DNA of 6,937 nt, from positions 1-6,937 of the forward strand of contig JAFSAK010000009.1 of the NCBI GenBank assembly GCA_017441045.1. Reading direction: 5' to 3'. Both the position numbers and the translations under genes were made by a program. The notes below the pieces were generated by a model. It made no database searches. It worked only from the letters and a program-made list of their open reading frames with translations, and had not been told where the DNA came from. Positions 1 to 6,808 of this stretch are shown here, piece after piece. The number at the start of each line of letters is the position of its first letter. Within the stretch, counting starts at the first letter, position 1. This DNA is from Clostridia bacterium. Its GTDB lineage: Bacteria; Bacillota_A; Clostridia; Oscillospirales; Acutalibacteraceae.

Positions 1-6
1 CAACAC

Positions 7-11
7 GGAGG
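7..11 (+). promoter_or_regulatory. Ribosome binding site that fixes the GTG start of the sufC-like gene
   Basis: GGAGG lies 6 bases before the GTG at 18-20. An ATG at 16-18 is also within reach, with a 4-base spacer, but it opens a frame that reads only Met-Cys and then stops at 22-24. The GTG frame gives the usual SufC-type beginning (Met-Leu-Glu-Leu-Lys-Asn), so GTG is the real start of the long gene. No in-frame stop is seen in the 15 bases upstream of the GTG, so the choice rests on the ribosome binding site and the family's N-terminus. Confidence 0.75.
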
Positions 12-17
12 TTTAAT

Positions 18-758
18 GTGTTAGAACTTAAAAATATCTCTTTCCAAGCGGAAAACGAGGATGGAGTAAAGGAAATTTTAAAGGATATTTCACTTAAAAT
101 AAATGATGGATTTGTTGCCATAACAGGTCCTAACGGCGGCGGTAAATCCACCCTCGCTAAAATTATTGCGGGCATACTAACCCCTACCGAAGGTCAGATC
201 CTTCTTGATGGTGAAGATATAACCCATCTCTCCATCACCGAAAGGGCAAAAAAGGGTATTTCGTTCGCCTTTCAGCAACCCGTTCGATTTAAGGGAATCA
301 CCGTTGGCGACCTTATAAAACTTGCGGCAGGTAAAGAGATAGATATAGGTGAATGCTGCGACTATTTATCCCAGGTTGGCCTTTGCGCCAGAGATTATAT
401 AAACCGCGAGGTTGATGCTTCCCTTTCGGGCGGCGAACTTAAGAGAATCGAAATTGCTACCGTTCTGGCAAGAGGCAGTAAGGTTTCTTTATTTGATGAG
501 CCCGAAGCGGGTATTGACCTTTGGAGTTTCGGAAATCTCATTAATGTTTTTGAACGCCTTCACGAAACAAAAGGCGGCTCCATAATCATCATTTCCCACC
601 AAGAGAGAATTTTAAATATTGCGGATAATGTAGTTGTGCTTGCGGCGGGTAAACTTAAGGCATATGGACCCAAAAACGAAATTCTCCCCGAACTTTTAGG
701 GGTTACATCTACCGCCTGCAGCATTCTTACCGAGAATATGAAGGAGGGGGACCGATGA
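18..758 (+). CDS. sufC: SufC-type ABC ATPase of a minimal Fe-S cluster assembly system (SmsC-like)
   Basis: This is a cytosolic ATPase that drives iron-sulfur cluster assembly on its SufB-like partner; it is a soluble member of the ABC family, not a transporter subunit. The 246 residues hold a full nucleotide-binding domain: Walker A GPNGGGKST at 37-45, Q-loop around Q86-Q87, signature LSGGELKR at 136-143, Walker B ending D160-E161, and switch histidine H194. The stretch DEPEAGIDLWS after Walker B differs from the DEPTSGLD-type sequence of importers and fits the short SufC/SmsC group of archaea and clostridia; that subgroup call is from memory of the family. There are no membrane segments. 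It starts with GTG after GGAGG, and its TGA overlaps the next start as ATGA, so the two proteins are probably made in matched amounts. A generic ABC importer ATPase is the alternative, but the SufB-like neighbour argues strongly against it. Confidence 0.93.
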   Translation: MLELKNISFQAENEDGVKEILKDISLKINDGFVAITGPNGGGKSTLAKIIAGILTPTEGQILLDGEDITHLSITERAKKGISFAFQQPVRFKGITVGDLIKLAAGKEIDIGECCDYLSQVGLCARDYINREVDASLSGGELKRIEIATVLARGSKVSLFDEPEAGIDLWSFGNLINVFERLHETKGGSIIIISHQERILNIADNVVVLAAGKLKAYGPKNEILPELLGVTSTACSILTENMKEGDR

Positions 759-1678
759 ATATTACCAATACAGAAAAAGAACTTTTAAAGATAATCGCCG
801 ATATGGACGGCACCCCCGACGGTGCCTTCAATATCCGCGCTAACGGCGCTTTGGCAGAGCGCAAGGTTACCGAAAATATTGATATAAAAAACAAAGAAGG
901 CGGCAATGGAATCGTGGTTACAGTGCGCCCCGATACAAAAGGGGAAACGGTGCATATTCCCGTTGTTGTAAACGCCTCAGGGTTTACCGATTTGGTATAT
1001 AACGATTTTATCATAGGCGATAATGCCGATATCACCATTATGGCGGGTTGCGGAATCCATAACTGCGGCGAGGGCGACTCGGGTCACGACGGAATTCATA
1101 CCTTCTTCATCGGCAAAAACGCCAAGGTTAAATATATTGAGCGTCATTACGGCGAGGGTGAGGGCGACGGTAAAAACACAATGAATCCCACCACCGTCAT
1201 AAATATCGCCGAGGGCGGATATATGGAAATGGAAACCACTCAGATTAAAGGTATTGACTCCACCAACCGTATTACCACCGCTAATCTCGATAGCGATGCT
1301 ACCTTGGTTATCAAGGAAAAACTTATGACCCACGGGGTGCAGCGAGCCGATACGGATTTCACCGTAAATCTTAACGGCGAGGGCTCGGGAGCCAATGTAA
1401 TTTCCCGTTCGGTTGCAAGAGATAACTCCTTCCAGATGTTTAAATCCAATATAAACGGCAACGCTTTTTGCTCGGGTCATACCGAATGTGATGCCATTAT
1501 TATGGATAATGCCAAGGTTTGCGCCATTCCCGAAATAAATGCAAACCATATTGACGCTTCCCTTATCCACGAGGCCGCCATCGGCAAAATCGCAGGGGAA
1601 CAACTTACAAAACTTATGACCTTGGGCCTTACCGAGCAAGAGGCAGAGGAACAGATAGTAAACGGATTTTTGAAATAA
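755..1678 (+). CDS. sufB: Short SufB/SufD-type Fe-S cluster scaffold (SmsB-like)
   Basis: This is the scaffold on which iron-sulfur clusters are thought to be built, in a cytosolic complex with the ATPase encoded just upstream. At 307 residues it is far shorter than E. coli SufB (about 495) and appears to be mainly the beta-helix core plus the C-terminal region, as in the minimal SmsB form. The C-terminal part matches SufB well. C245 in HTECD aligns by eye with the E. coli SufB cysteine (C405) implicated in cluster assembly. H272-E273 in LIHEAAIGKI aligns with the SufB glutamate E434 and the SufD histidine H360. The family-typical ending AEEQIVNGFLK is also present. A His/Cys/Asp-rich stretch with C99, H102, C104, H111 and H115 is a possible metal-binding area, which is inference. 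No separate SufD, SufS or SufU is visible, so the scaffold may act as a homodimer (C2B2). Its TAA overlaps the following ATG by one base. Confidence 0.92.
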   Translation: MNITNTEKELLKIIADMDGTPDGAFNIRANGALAERKVTENIDIKNKEGGNGIVVTVRPDTKGETVHIPVVVNASGFTDLVYNDFIIGDNADITIMAGCGIHNCGEGDSGHDGIHTFFIGKNAKVKYIERHYGEGEGDGKNTMNPTTVINIAEGGYMEMETTQIKGIDSTNRITTANLDSDATLVIKEKLMTHGVQRADTDFTVNLNGEGSGANVISRSVARDNSFQMFKSNINGNAFCSGHTECDAIIMDNAKVCAIPEINANHIDASLIHEAAIGKIAGEQLTKLMTLGLTEQEAEEQIVNGFLK

Positions 1679-3420
1679 TGAAAACTTTAAAACTTATAAA
1701 GAGATTTTTGCCCTACTATAAAAATCATAGATGGACCCTCGTTTTCGACCTTTTGTGCGCTATGCTTACAACGGTTTGCGAATTGGTCCTTCCTATGATA
1801 GTCAGAGAAATCACGGGCAGAGCCACCGATAATATTGCCGCTCTCACGGTGCCCTTTATCATCAAAACGGGTATGTTTTATATCGTTCTCCGTATTATTG
1901 ATACCCTCGCCAATTACTATATGGCATCGGTAGGTCACATTATGGGCACCAAAATAGAAACCGATATGAGAAGGGATATGTTCTCCCATCTGCAGAAACT
2001 TTCCTTCTCCTTTTATGATAATACCAAGGTCGGCAGTATTATGTCGAGAATCACAAGCGACCTATTTGATGTTACGGAATTTGCCCACCATTGCCCCGAA
2101 GAATTTTTAATTGCGGGAATTAAAATTATTGCCGCCTTTGTAATTCTTTGCGGAGTAAATATTCCCTTAACTCTTATAATTTTCTCGATTATTCCTCCTA
2201 TGCTTATAGTGCTTCGCCACTTCAACAAAAAGATGAAGGCGGGCTTCAGAGAATCCCGTAAAAGCGTTGCCGAACTTAACTCCTGCGTTGAGGATAGTTT
2301 GCTCGGCATCCGCGTTGTTAAATCCTTTGCGGGTGAAACTTTAGAGGAAGAAAAGTTCGAAAGCGGCAATGTTGGATTTTTGAAAATAAAATCCAAAGTA
2401 TATAAATACATGGCGGGATTTCATTCCTGCACCAGATTTTTTGATGGGCTTATGTATATCACCGTCGTTGTAGCGGGAGCCCTCTTTATGATAAACGGCT
2501 CCATTGATGCGGCGGACTTTGTTGCGTATCTTTTATATGTTTCCACCCTTCTTACCTCCATTAGAAGAATAGTAGAATTTGCAGAGCAGTTCCAAAGGGG
2601 TATGACGGGAATCGAACGTTTTGCCGAGATTATGGATACCAATCCCGATATAGTTGACAGTAAAAACGCCAAGCCCATAAAGAATGTTAAGGGTGAAATC
2701 TGTTTTGATGATGTCACCTTCCGCTACTCTGAAGATACCAAAGAGGTTTTAACCCATATAAACCTAAAAATCGGAGTTGGCGAAAATGTAGCGCTTGTTG
2801 GTCCGTCGGGCGGAGGCAAAACCACTATTTGCTCACTTATCCCCCGATTTTATGATATCGACAGCGGTCTTATAACCCTTGATGGCAAGAATATCAAGGA
2901 TATAACCCTAAAATCTCTTCGTGAAAATATCGGCATCGTTCAGCAGGATGTTTATCTGTTTTCGGGCAGTGTTTATGAGAATATTGCCTACGGAAAACCC
3001 GACGCCACTAAAGAAGAAATCGAAAATGCCGCTCGTCTTGCGGGGGCAGATAAATTTATCGAAGGTCTTCCCGAAGGGTACGATACCTATGTGGGAGAGC
3101 GGGGAGTTAAACTTTCGGGCGGTCAGAAACAAAGAATATCCATTGCCCGTGTTTTCCTTAAAAATCCCCCTATACTTATTCTCGATGAGGCAACAAGCGC
3201 CCTCGATAACGAATCGGAAAAACTTGTTCAGGCGTCACTTGAACGGCTTCAAAAAGGCAGAACTACCCTGACAATCGCCCACCGCCTGACCACCATTAAA
3301 AATGCAGATAAGATTATTGTTCTTACTGCCGACGGCATTGCCGAGAGCGGAACTCACAATGAACTTTTACATTCTGGCGGAATTTACAGTGAACTGTATA
3401 GTTCATATAGCGAAAACTGA
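1678..3420 (+). CDS. Half-size ABC exporter, membrane and ATPase domains fused (MsbA/multidrug type)
   Basis: This inner-membrane exporter of 580 residues is the usual length for a half transporter that works as a dimer. The N-terminal half has six likely membrane segments, at roughly 18-42, 58-82, 141-160, 162-179, 253-274 and 277-295. A coupling-helix region around 108-129 includes SFYD. The ATPase half carries an A-loop tyrosine Y350, Walker A GPSGGGKTT at 375-383, Q-loop Q423, X-loop VGERG at 472-476, signature LSGGQKQR at 479-486, Walker B ending D503-E504 and switch H535. Every catalytic residue is present, including the Walker B glutamate, so a homodimer with two working sites is more likely than an asymmetric heterodimer. 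The substrate cannot be read from the sequence. The ATG overlaps the scaffold gene's TAA (TAATG), and no good ribosome binding site lies close upstream, so translation is probably coupled. The substrate could be a lipid, peptide, drug or a sulfur-containing compound, or a glycan precursor given the downstream genes. Confidence 0.93.
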   Translation: MKTLKLIKRFLPYYKNHRWTLVFDLLCAMLTTVCELVLPMIVREITGRATDNIAALTVPFIIKTGMFYIVLRIIDTLANYYMASVGHIMGTKIETDMRRDMFSHLQKLSFSFYDNTKVGSIMSRITSDLFDVTEFAHHCPEEFLIAGIKIIAAFVILCGVNIPLTLIIFSIIPPMLIVLRHFNKKMKAGFRESRKSVAELNSCVEDSLLGIRVVKSFAGETLEEEKFESGNVGFLKIKSKVYKYMAGFHSCTRFFDGLMYITVVVAGALFMINGSIDAADFVAYLLYVSTLLTSIRRIVEFAEQFQRGMTGIERFAEIMDTNPDIVDSKNAKPIKNVKGEICFDDVTFRYSEDTKEVLTHINLKIGVGENVALVGPSGGGKTTICSLIPRFYDIDSGLITLDGKNIKDITLKSLRENIGIVQQDVYLFSGSVYENIAYGKPDATKEEIENAARLAGADKFIEGLPEGYDTYVGERGVKLSGGQKQRISIARVFLKNPPILILDEATSALDNESEKLVQASLERLQKGRTTLTIAHRLTTIKNADKIIVLTADGIAESGTHNELLHSGGIYSELYSSYSEN

Positions 3421-3460
3421 TTTTTAAGTGTTAATTTTTTAAAAGCGAGGTGATAACGCG

Positions 3461-4228
3461 ATGGAAAACTTTTTATCTGCGGCCATAGTTACCTATAATG
3501 ATATTGATAAGGTGCGTGACGCTGTGCTTTCCATAAAGGAACATACTCGGCGTTATCCCCTCAAACTATATATTATCGATAACGGCTCTACCGACGCAAC
3601 CGTAGATTTCTTTAAAGATTTTGATGTTACCGTAATAGAAAACGGGAAAAATATAGGTTTCGGGGCGGCTCATAATAAAGCCCTCGATTTACCCCTCGGT
3701 AAATACCATTTTATTATAAACCCCGATATTGTTATAAAAAGCGATGTGCTATCGGATATGGCGGATTTTATGGAAGAAAATCCCCAGATCGCCCTTTCGA
3801 TGCCGAATATTTTAAACGGTGACGGTACAGTTCAGCATCTGCCCAAAGAAATTCCTACGGCTAAATACCTATTTTTAGGACGCCTCGCCCGACTTGGCGG
3901 AAATTTTAAAAAAATCCGCGAAAGATATGTTTGGGCGGACCGAGAAATAAAAGAAATAACCGAAATAGATTTTGTGAGCGGTTGTTTTATGTGTATCAAA
4001 AGCGAGGTCTTTAAAGCCCTCGGCGGCTTCGACCCCCGATATTTTATGTATCTTGAAGATGCGGATTTAACCCTTCGCACCAAAACTATGGGACAAGCAG
4101 TTATAAACCCCTTTATTTCCGTTACTCACTCTTGGGAACGGGAAAGCGCAAAAAAACTTAAGTATCTATTTATTCATCTTTCATCGGCAAGGAAATTTTT
4201 AAGAAGGCGGAGGAAAAAGGAGATATGA
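3461..4228 (+). CDS. Family 2 glycosyltransferase, probable rhamnosyltransferase (WbbL-like)
   Basis: It probably transfers a sugar from a nucleotide donor to a growing surface glycan at the cytoplasmic face of the membrane; dTDP-L-rhamnose is the likely donor because rmlDBC follow directly. The 255 residues have the GT-A order of family 2: VTYN at 10-13, DNGSTD at 40-45, NIGFGAAHN at 64-72, NPD at 87-89 in the place of the metal-binding DxD, a SGCFM region near 173-177, and YLEDADLTLR at 197-206 with the likely catalytic acidic residues E199, D200 and D202. There is no clear membrane segment, but the C-terminus is very basic (KFLRRRRKK), which could help it bind the membrane. The start has an excellent binding site, GAGGTGAT at 3447-3454, with a 6-base spacer. 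The end overlaps rmlD as ATGA. Assignment to family 2 is firm; rhamnose specificity is inferred from context and from resemblance to WbbL-type enzymes. Confidence 0.9.
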   Translation: MENFLSAAIVTYNDIDKVRDAVLSIKEHTRRYPLKLYIIDNGSTDATVDFFKDFDVTVIENGKNIGFGAAHNKALDLPLGKYHFIINPDIVIKSDVLSDMADFMEENPQIALSMPNILNGDGTVQHLPKEIPTAKYLFLGRLARLGGNFKKIRERYVWADREIKEITEIDFVSGCFMCIKSEVFKALGGFDPRYFMYLEDADLTLRTKTMGQAVINPFISVTHSWERESAKKLKYLFIHLSSARKFLRRRRKKEI

Positions 4229-5106
4229 AAATTTTAATTACCGGTTGCCACGGCCAACTCGGAAACGAACTTATTTCCATTTTAGGCAGCGGAAAAAGTG
4301 AAATCGGACCTATTCCCGAAGCGCTTAAAAATACCGAAATTTGCGCTGTGGATATCGATACTCTCGATATTTCCGATATAAAGGCGGTTAAATCCTTTGT
4401 GGCGGAAGAAAGTCCCGATGTTATCATTAACTGCGCGGCTTTTACAAATGTTGATGCTTGTGAAACCGACCTCGAAACTGCCTTTAAAGTAAACGCTATG
4501 GGGGTAAGAAATCTGGCCCTCGCCGCAAAAGAAACGGGAGCAAAATTTATCCACGTTTCCACCGACTATGTCTTCGCGGGAGATGGCGTTCGCCCCTATG
4601 TAGAGTGGGATAAGGTCGACCCCCAAAGCGCATATGGCGCTTCCAAGGCCCTTGGCGAAAAATACGCTCTCGCCTTTTGCGATAAAACCTTCGTTGTCCG
4701 CACCTCTTGGCTTTACGGATACGCAGGCAAAAACTTTGTTAAGACCGTAAGAAGAATTTTAAAAGAAAGAGGCAGTATGACCGTTGTAAACGACCAACGG
4801 GGTAACCCTACAAATGCCAACGATTTAGCCCACCATCTTTTAAAACTTGCAGTAACCGAGGAATACGGTATTTACCACTGCACAGGTAGCGGCGAATGTA
4901 CCTGGTTTGATTTCGCAAAGAAAATTGCCGCTCTTTCGGGATATGGGGATGTGGTTAAACCATGCACCTCCGCGGAGTTCCCCTCTCCCACCAAACGCCC
5001 CGCCTATTCTTCCCTTCGCAATTTAGCCCTCGAATGTACCGTAGGGGATGAGATGCGCCACTGGGAAGATGCAATAGAAAGTTATATAAAAAATCTGGAG
5101 GACTAA
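4225..5106 (+). CDS. rmlD: dTDP-4-dehydrorhamnose reductase
   Basis: RmlD (RfbD) carries out the last step of dTDP-L-rhamnose synthesis, the NAD(P)H-dependent reduction of dTDP-6-deoxy-L-lyxo-4-hexulose. The 293 residues match the family length. An N-terminal Rossmann motif GCHGQLG lies at 7-13. INCAAFTNVDACE at 68-80 is the typical RmlD block. VSTDYVFAG at 111-119 precedes the short-chain dehydrogenase pair Y137 and K141 (YGASK), and RTSWLYG lies at 159-165. DQRGNPT at 190-196 and RPAYSSL near 258-264 are further family landmarks. The ATG overlaps the glycosyltransferase stop (ATGA). Two purine-rich sites lie upstream: GGAGG at 4209-4213, which is rather far, and AAGGAG at 4217-4222, which is only 2 bases away. 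Coupling to the previous gene is therefore likely to matter. Cytosolic and soluble. Confidence 0.95.
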   Translation: MKILITGCHGQLGNELISILGSGKSEIGPIPEALKNTEICAVDIDTLDISDIKAVKSFVAEESPDVIINCAAFTNVDACETDLETAFKVNAMGVRNLALAAKETGAKFIHVSTDYVFAGDGVRPYVEWDKVDPQSAYGASKALGEKYALAFCDKTFVVRTSWLYGYAGKNFVKTVRRILKERGSMTVVNDQRGNPTNANDLAHHLLKLAVTEEYGIYHCTGSGECTWFDFAKKIAALSGYGDVVKPCTSAEFPSPTKRPAYSSLRNLALECTVGDEMRHWEDAIESYIKNLED

Positions 5107-5110
5107 CACT

Positions 5111-6178
5111 ATGAAAACCTATCTTGTTACCGGCGGCGCCGGATTTATCGGCTCAAATTTCATTATCTATATGCTCAATAAGTATAAAGATATTAAAATC
5201 ATAAATGTTGATAAACTTACCTATGCGGGAAATCTTGAAAATCTTAAGAGCGTAGAAAACGACCCTCGTTACACCTTCGTTCAGGCAGATATCTGCGACC
5301 GCGAGGCCATTTCTAAAATTTTCGAAGAAAACGATGTGGATTACGTAGTTAACTTTGCGGCAGAAAGCCACGTTGACCGCTCTATCACAAATCCTGAAAT
5401 TTTCGTTAAAACCAATGTTGAGGGCACCGTTAATATGCTTCAGTGCGCCAAGGTTGCCTGGACTATCGGTGATGACCAATATAAAGAGGGCGTAAAGTAT
5501 CTTCAGGTTTCTACCGATGAAGTTTACGGCTCCTTGGGTGATGAAGGTTACTTTATGGAAACCACTCCCCTTGACCCTCATTCCCCCTATTCTTCATCCA
5601 AAGCATCTGCCGACTTTTTCGTTAAAGCATTTGGGGATACATATAAGTTCCCCATAAATATCACCCGTTGCTCCAATAACTACGGTCCCTTCCAGTTCCC
5701 CGAAAAACTTATTCCCCTTATTATGAATAATACCCTGCAGCACAAGGACCTTCCCGTTTACGGTGACGGTATGCAGATAAGGGATTGGCTCTATGTTGAG
5801 GACCATTGCAAAGCCATTGATATGGTAATAACGGGCGGCCGCCTCGGTGAAGTTTACAATGTTGGCGGACATAATGAGCGCCCCAATATTTTCATAGTTA
5901 AATCCATTATTGAATATATTAAGGAAAATGTTGATTCTACCGTTGGCGAACATATGATTAAGCACGTTACCGATAGAAAGGGCCACGACCGCCGTTACGG
6001 AATTGACCCTCAGAAGATTAAGGATGAACTCGGTTGGTACCCCGAAACCTGCTTTGAAGTTGGTATCAAGAAAACTCTAAAATGGTATCTTGATAATAAA
6101 GAGTGGTTTGATAATGTTACCAGCGGCGCTTATCAGAAGTACTACGATACAATGTACAATGATAAAAAGGAGTTATAA
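5111..6178 (+). CDS. rmlB: dTDP-glucose 4,6-dehydratase
   Basis: RmlB (RfbB) converts dTDP-D-glucose to dTDP-4-dehydro-6-deoxy-D-glucose using bound NAD+, the second step of the rhamnose pathway. The 355 residues are of normal length for the family. The N-terminus has the NAD-binding motif TGGAGFIGSN at 7-16. AAESHVDRSI at 83-92 is diagnostic of the family. The active site is complete: T135-D136-E137 in STDEVYG, and Y160 with K164 in YSSSK. SNNYGP at 188-193, PVYGDG at 215-220, and the C-terminal DRKGHDRRY at 288-296 complete the sugar-nucleotide site. The last usually reads DRPGHDRRY, so a lysine stands here in place of proline, which is a minor change. It starts four bases after rmlD with GGAGG at 5097-5101, inside the end of rmlD, and a 9-base spacer. 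Confidence 0.97.
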   Translation: MKTYLVTGGAGFIGSNFIIYMLNKYKDIKIINVDKLTYAGNLENLKSVENDPRYTFVQADICDREAISKIFEENDVDYVVNFAAESHVDRSITNPEIFVKTNVEGTVNMLQCAKVAWTIGDDQYKEGVKYLQVSTDEVYGSLGDEGYFMETTPLDPHSPYSSSKASADFFVKAFGDTYKFPINITRCSNNYGPFQFPEKLIPLIMNNTLQHKDLPVYGDGMQIRDWLYVEDHCKAIDMVITGGRLGEVYNVGGHNERPNIFIVKSIIEYIKENVDSTVGEHMIKHVTDRKGHDRRYGIDPQKIKDELGWYPETCFEVGIKKTLKWYLDNKEWFDNVTSGAYQKYYDTMYNDKKEL

Positions 6179-6181
6179 TAG

Positions 6182-6733
6182 ATGGGCAAATTCAATTTTA
6201 TAAAAACATCTATTGATGGGGTTATTATCGTTGAACCCACCGCCTTTGGCGATAGCCGCGGTTACTTTATGGAAACCTATCAGAAGGAAGATTTTAAGGC
6301 GGGCGGCATTGATATTGATTTCGTTCAGGATAATCAGTCAATGTCAACTAAAGGCGTTCTTCGGGGTCTTCATTTTCAGATTAACTACCCCCAAACCAAA
6401 CTTGTGCGTTGCGTAAGGGGCGAGGTTTTTGATGTTTGCGTGGATTTGCGGGAGGGCTCCGAGACCTACGGTAAGTGGGAAGGCGTTATCCTTTCGGCAG
6501 AGAATAAGCGCCAGTTTTTAGTGCCCAAGGGCTTTGCTCACGGATTTGTTGTGCTTTCCGATGAAGCGGAATTCTGCTATAAGGTTGATGACTATTATCA
6601 TCCCAATGATGAGGGCGGACTTATGTGGAACGACCCCGATATTGCTATCGAGTGGCCCATCCCCGAAGGCATGGAAATTAAGCTTTCAGATAAGGATAAA
6701 ATCCACCCCTCTTTTAAGGATTTTAAGAAATAA
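6182..6733 (+). CDS. rmlC: dTDP-4-dehydrorhamnose 3,5-epimerase
   Basis: RmlC (RfbC) epimerises C3 and C5 of dTDP-4-dehydro-6-deoxy-D-glucose to give the L-sugar precursor that RmlD reduces. The 183 residues are the standard size for this cupin-fold homodimer. The key motifs are in place: DSRGYFMETY at 24-33, QDNQS at 49-53, LRGLHFQ at 60-66 with the catalytic base H64, K73 in QTKLVR, D84 in the next strand, GFAHGF at 117-122 with H120, the tyrosine-rich YKVDDYYHP at 133-141 with candidate acid Y133, and SDKD at 169-172, whose D170 is expected to pair with H64. The start follows rmlB after a 3-base gap, with AAGGAG at 6167-6172 and a 9-base spacer. It is the last gene of the rhamnose operon, being followed by a strong terminator-like hairpin. 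Confidence 0.97.
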   Translation: MGKFNFIKTSIDGVIIVEPTAFGDSRGYFMETYQKEDFKAGGIDIDFVQDNQSMSTKGVLRGLHFQINYPQTKLVRCVRGEVFDVCVDLREGSETYGKWEGVILSAENKRQFLVPKGFAHGFVVLSDEAEFCYKVDDYYHPNDEGGLMWNDPDIAIEWPIPEGMEIKLSDKDKIHPSFKDFKK

Positions 6734-6759
6734 TTTTAAAAAAATTTAATTTTATAAAT

Positions 6760-6805
6760 AAAACCTCCCTTTTAGGCAAAACTAATTTTGCAAAGGGAGG
6801 TTTTT
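6760..6805 (+). terminator. Rho-independent terminator of the rhamnose operon, two-part stem
   Basis: The left arm AAAACCTCCCTTT (6760-6772) pairs perfectly with AAAGGGAGGTTTT (6792-6804). After a three-base bulge (TAG, 6773-6775) an inner stem GCAAAA/TTTTGC (6776-6781 with 6786-6791) is capped by CTAA. The right arm runs into five T residues at 6801-6805. An A-rich run upstream (6738-6763) means the same element could also act on transcripts from the other strand. It sits 26 bases after the rmlC stop. The right arm doubles as the ribosome binding site of the next gene, so some attenuation role is possible. Confidence 0.82.
6793..6800 (+). promoter_or_regulatory. Ribosome binding site buried in the terminator hairpin
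   Basis: AAGGGAGG, with a GGAGG core at 6796-6800, lies 8 bases before the ATG at 6809. It is the best ribosome binding site available for the small gene at the right edge and selects this ATG over an in-frame ATG at 6827, which has only a weak site. All of it is paired with the left arm of the hairpin when RNA reads through from rmlC, so it should be hidden in that transcript. That consequence is inferred from pairing alone. Confidence 0.7.
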
Positions 6806-6808
6806 ATT

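Noticed and set aside
1..16. Possible tail of an upstream gene ending in TAA at 14-16
   Set aside because: Only four codons are visible before the stop, which is too little to call a gene.
977..1639. Long open frame on the minus strand opposite the SufB-like gene
   Set aside because: It has no ribosome binding site that I would trust and no recognisable domain. The + strand frame has clear family motifs throughout, so this is an antisense shadow.
2921..3271. Open frame of 116 codons on the + strand inside the exporter's ATPase domain
   Set aside because: It is out of frame with a fully conserved ABC domain and shows no known motif, so it is a shadow frame.
3391..3404. GAAC...GTTC resembling a Firmicute LexA (SOS) box
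   Set aside because: The spacing is six bases, while the Bacillus-type box is GAAC-N4-GTTC. It also lies inside the exporter's coding end, with no promoter elements around it.
3908..3914. Run of seven A residues in the glycosyltransferase gene, a possible slippage or phase-variation site
   Set aside because: It encodes the in-frame Lys-Lys-Ile at 150-152, the frame is intact on both sides, and runs of this length are common in AT-rich genes.
6730..6758. Promoter for the small gene, with TATAAA at 6753-6758
   Set aside because: The region is AT-rich enough to give such a match by chance, and the sequence 17 bases upstream does not resemble a -35 box. I kept it only as part of the hairpin discussion.
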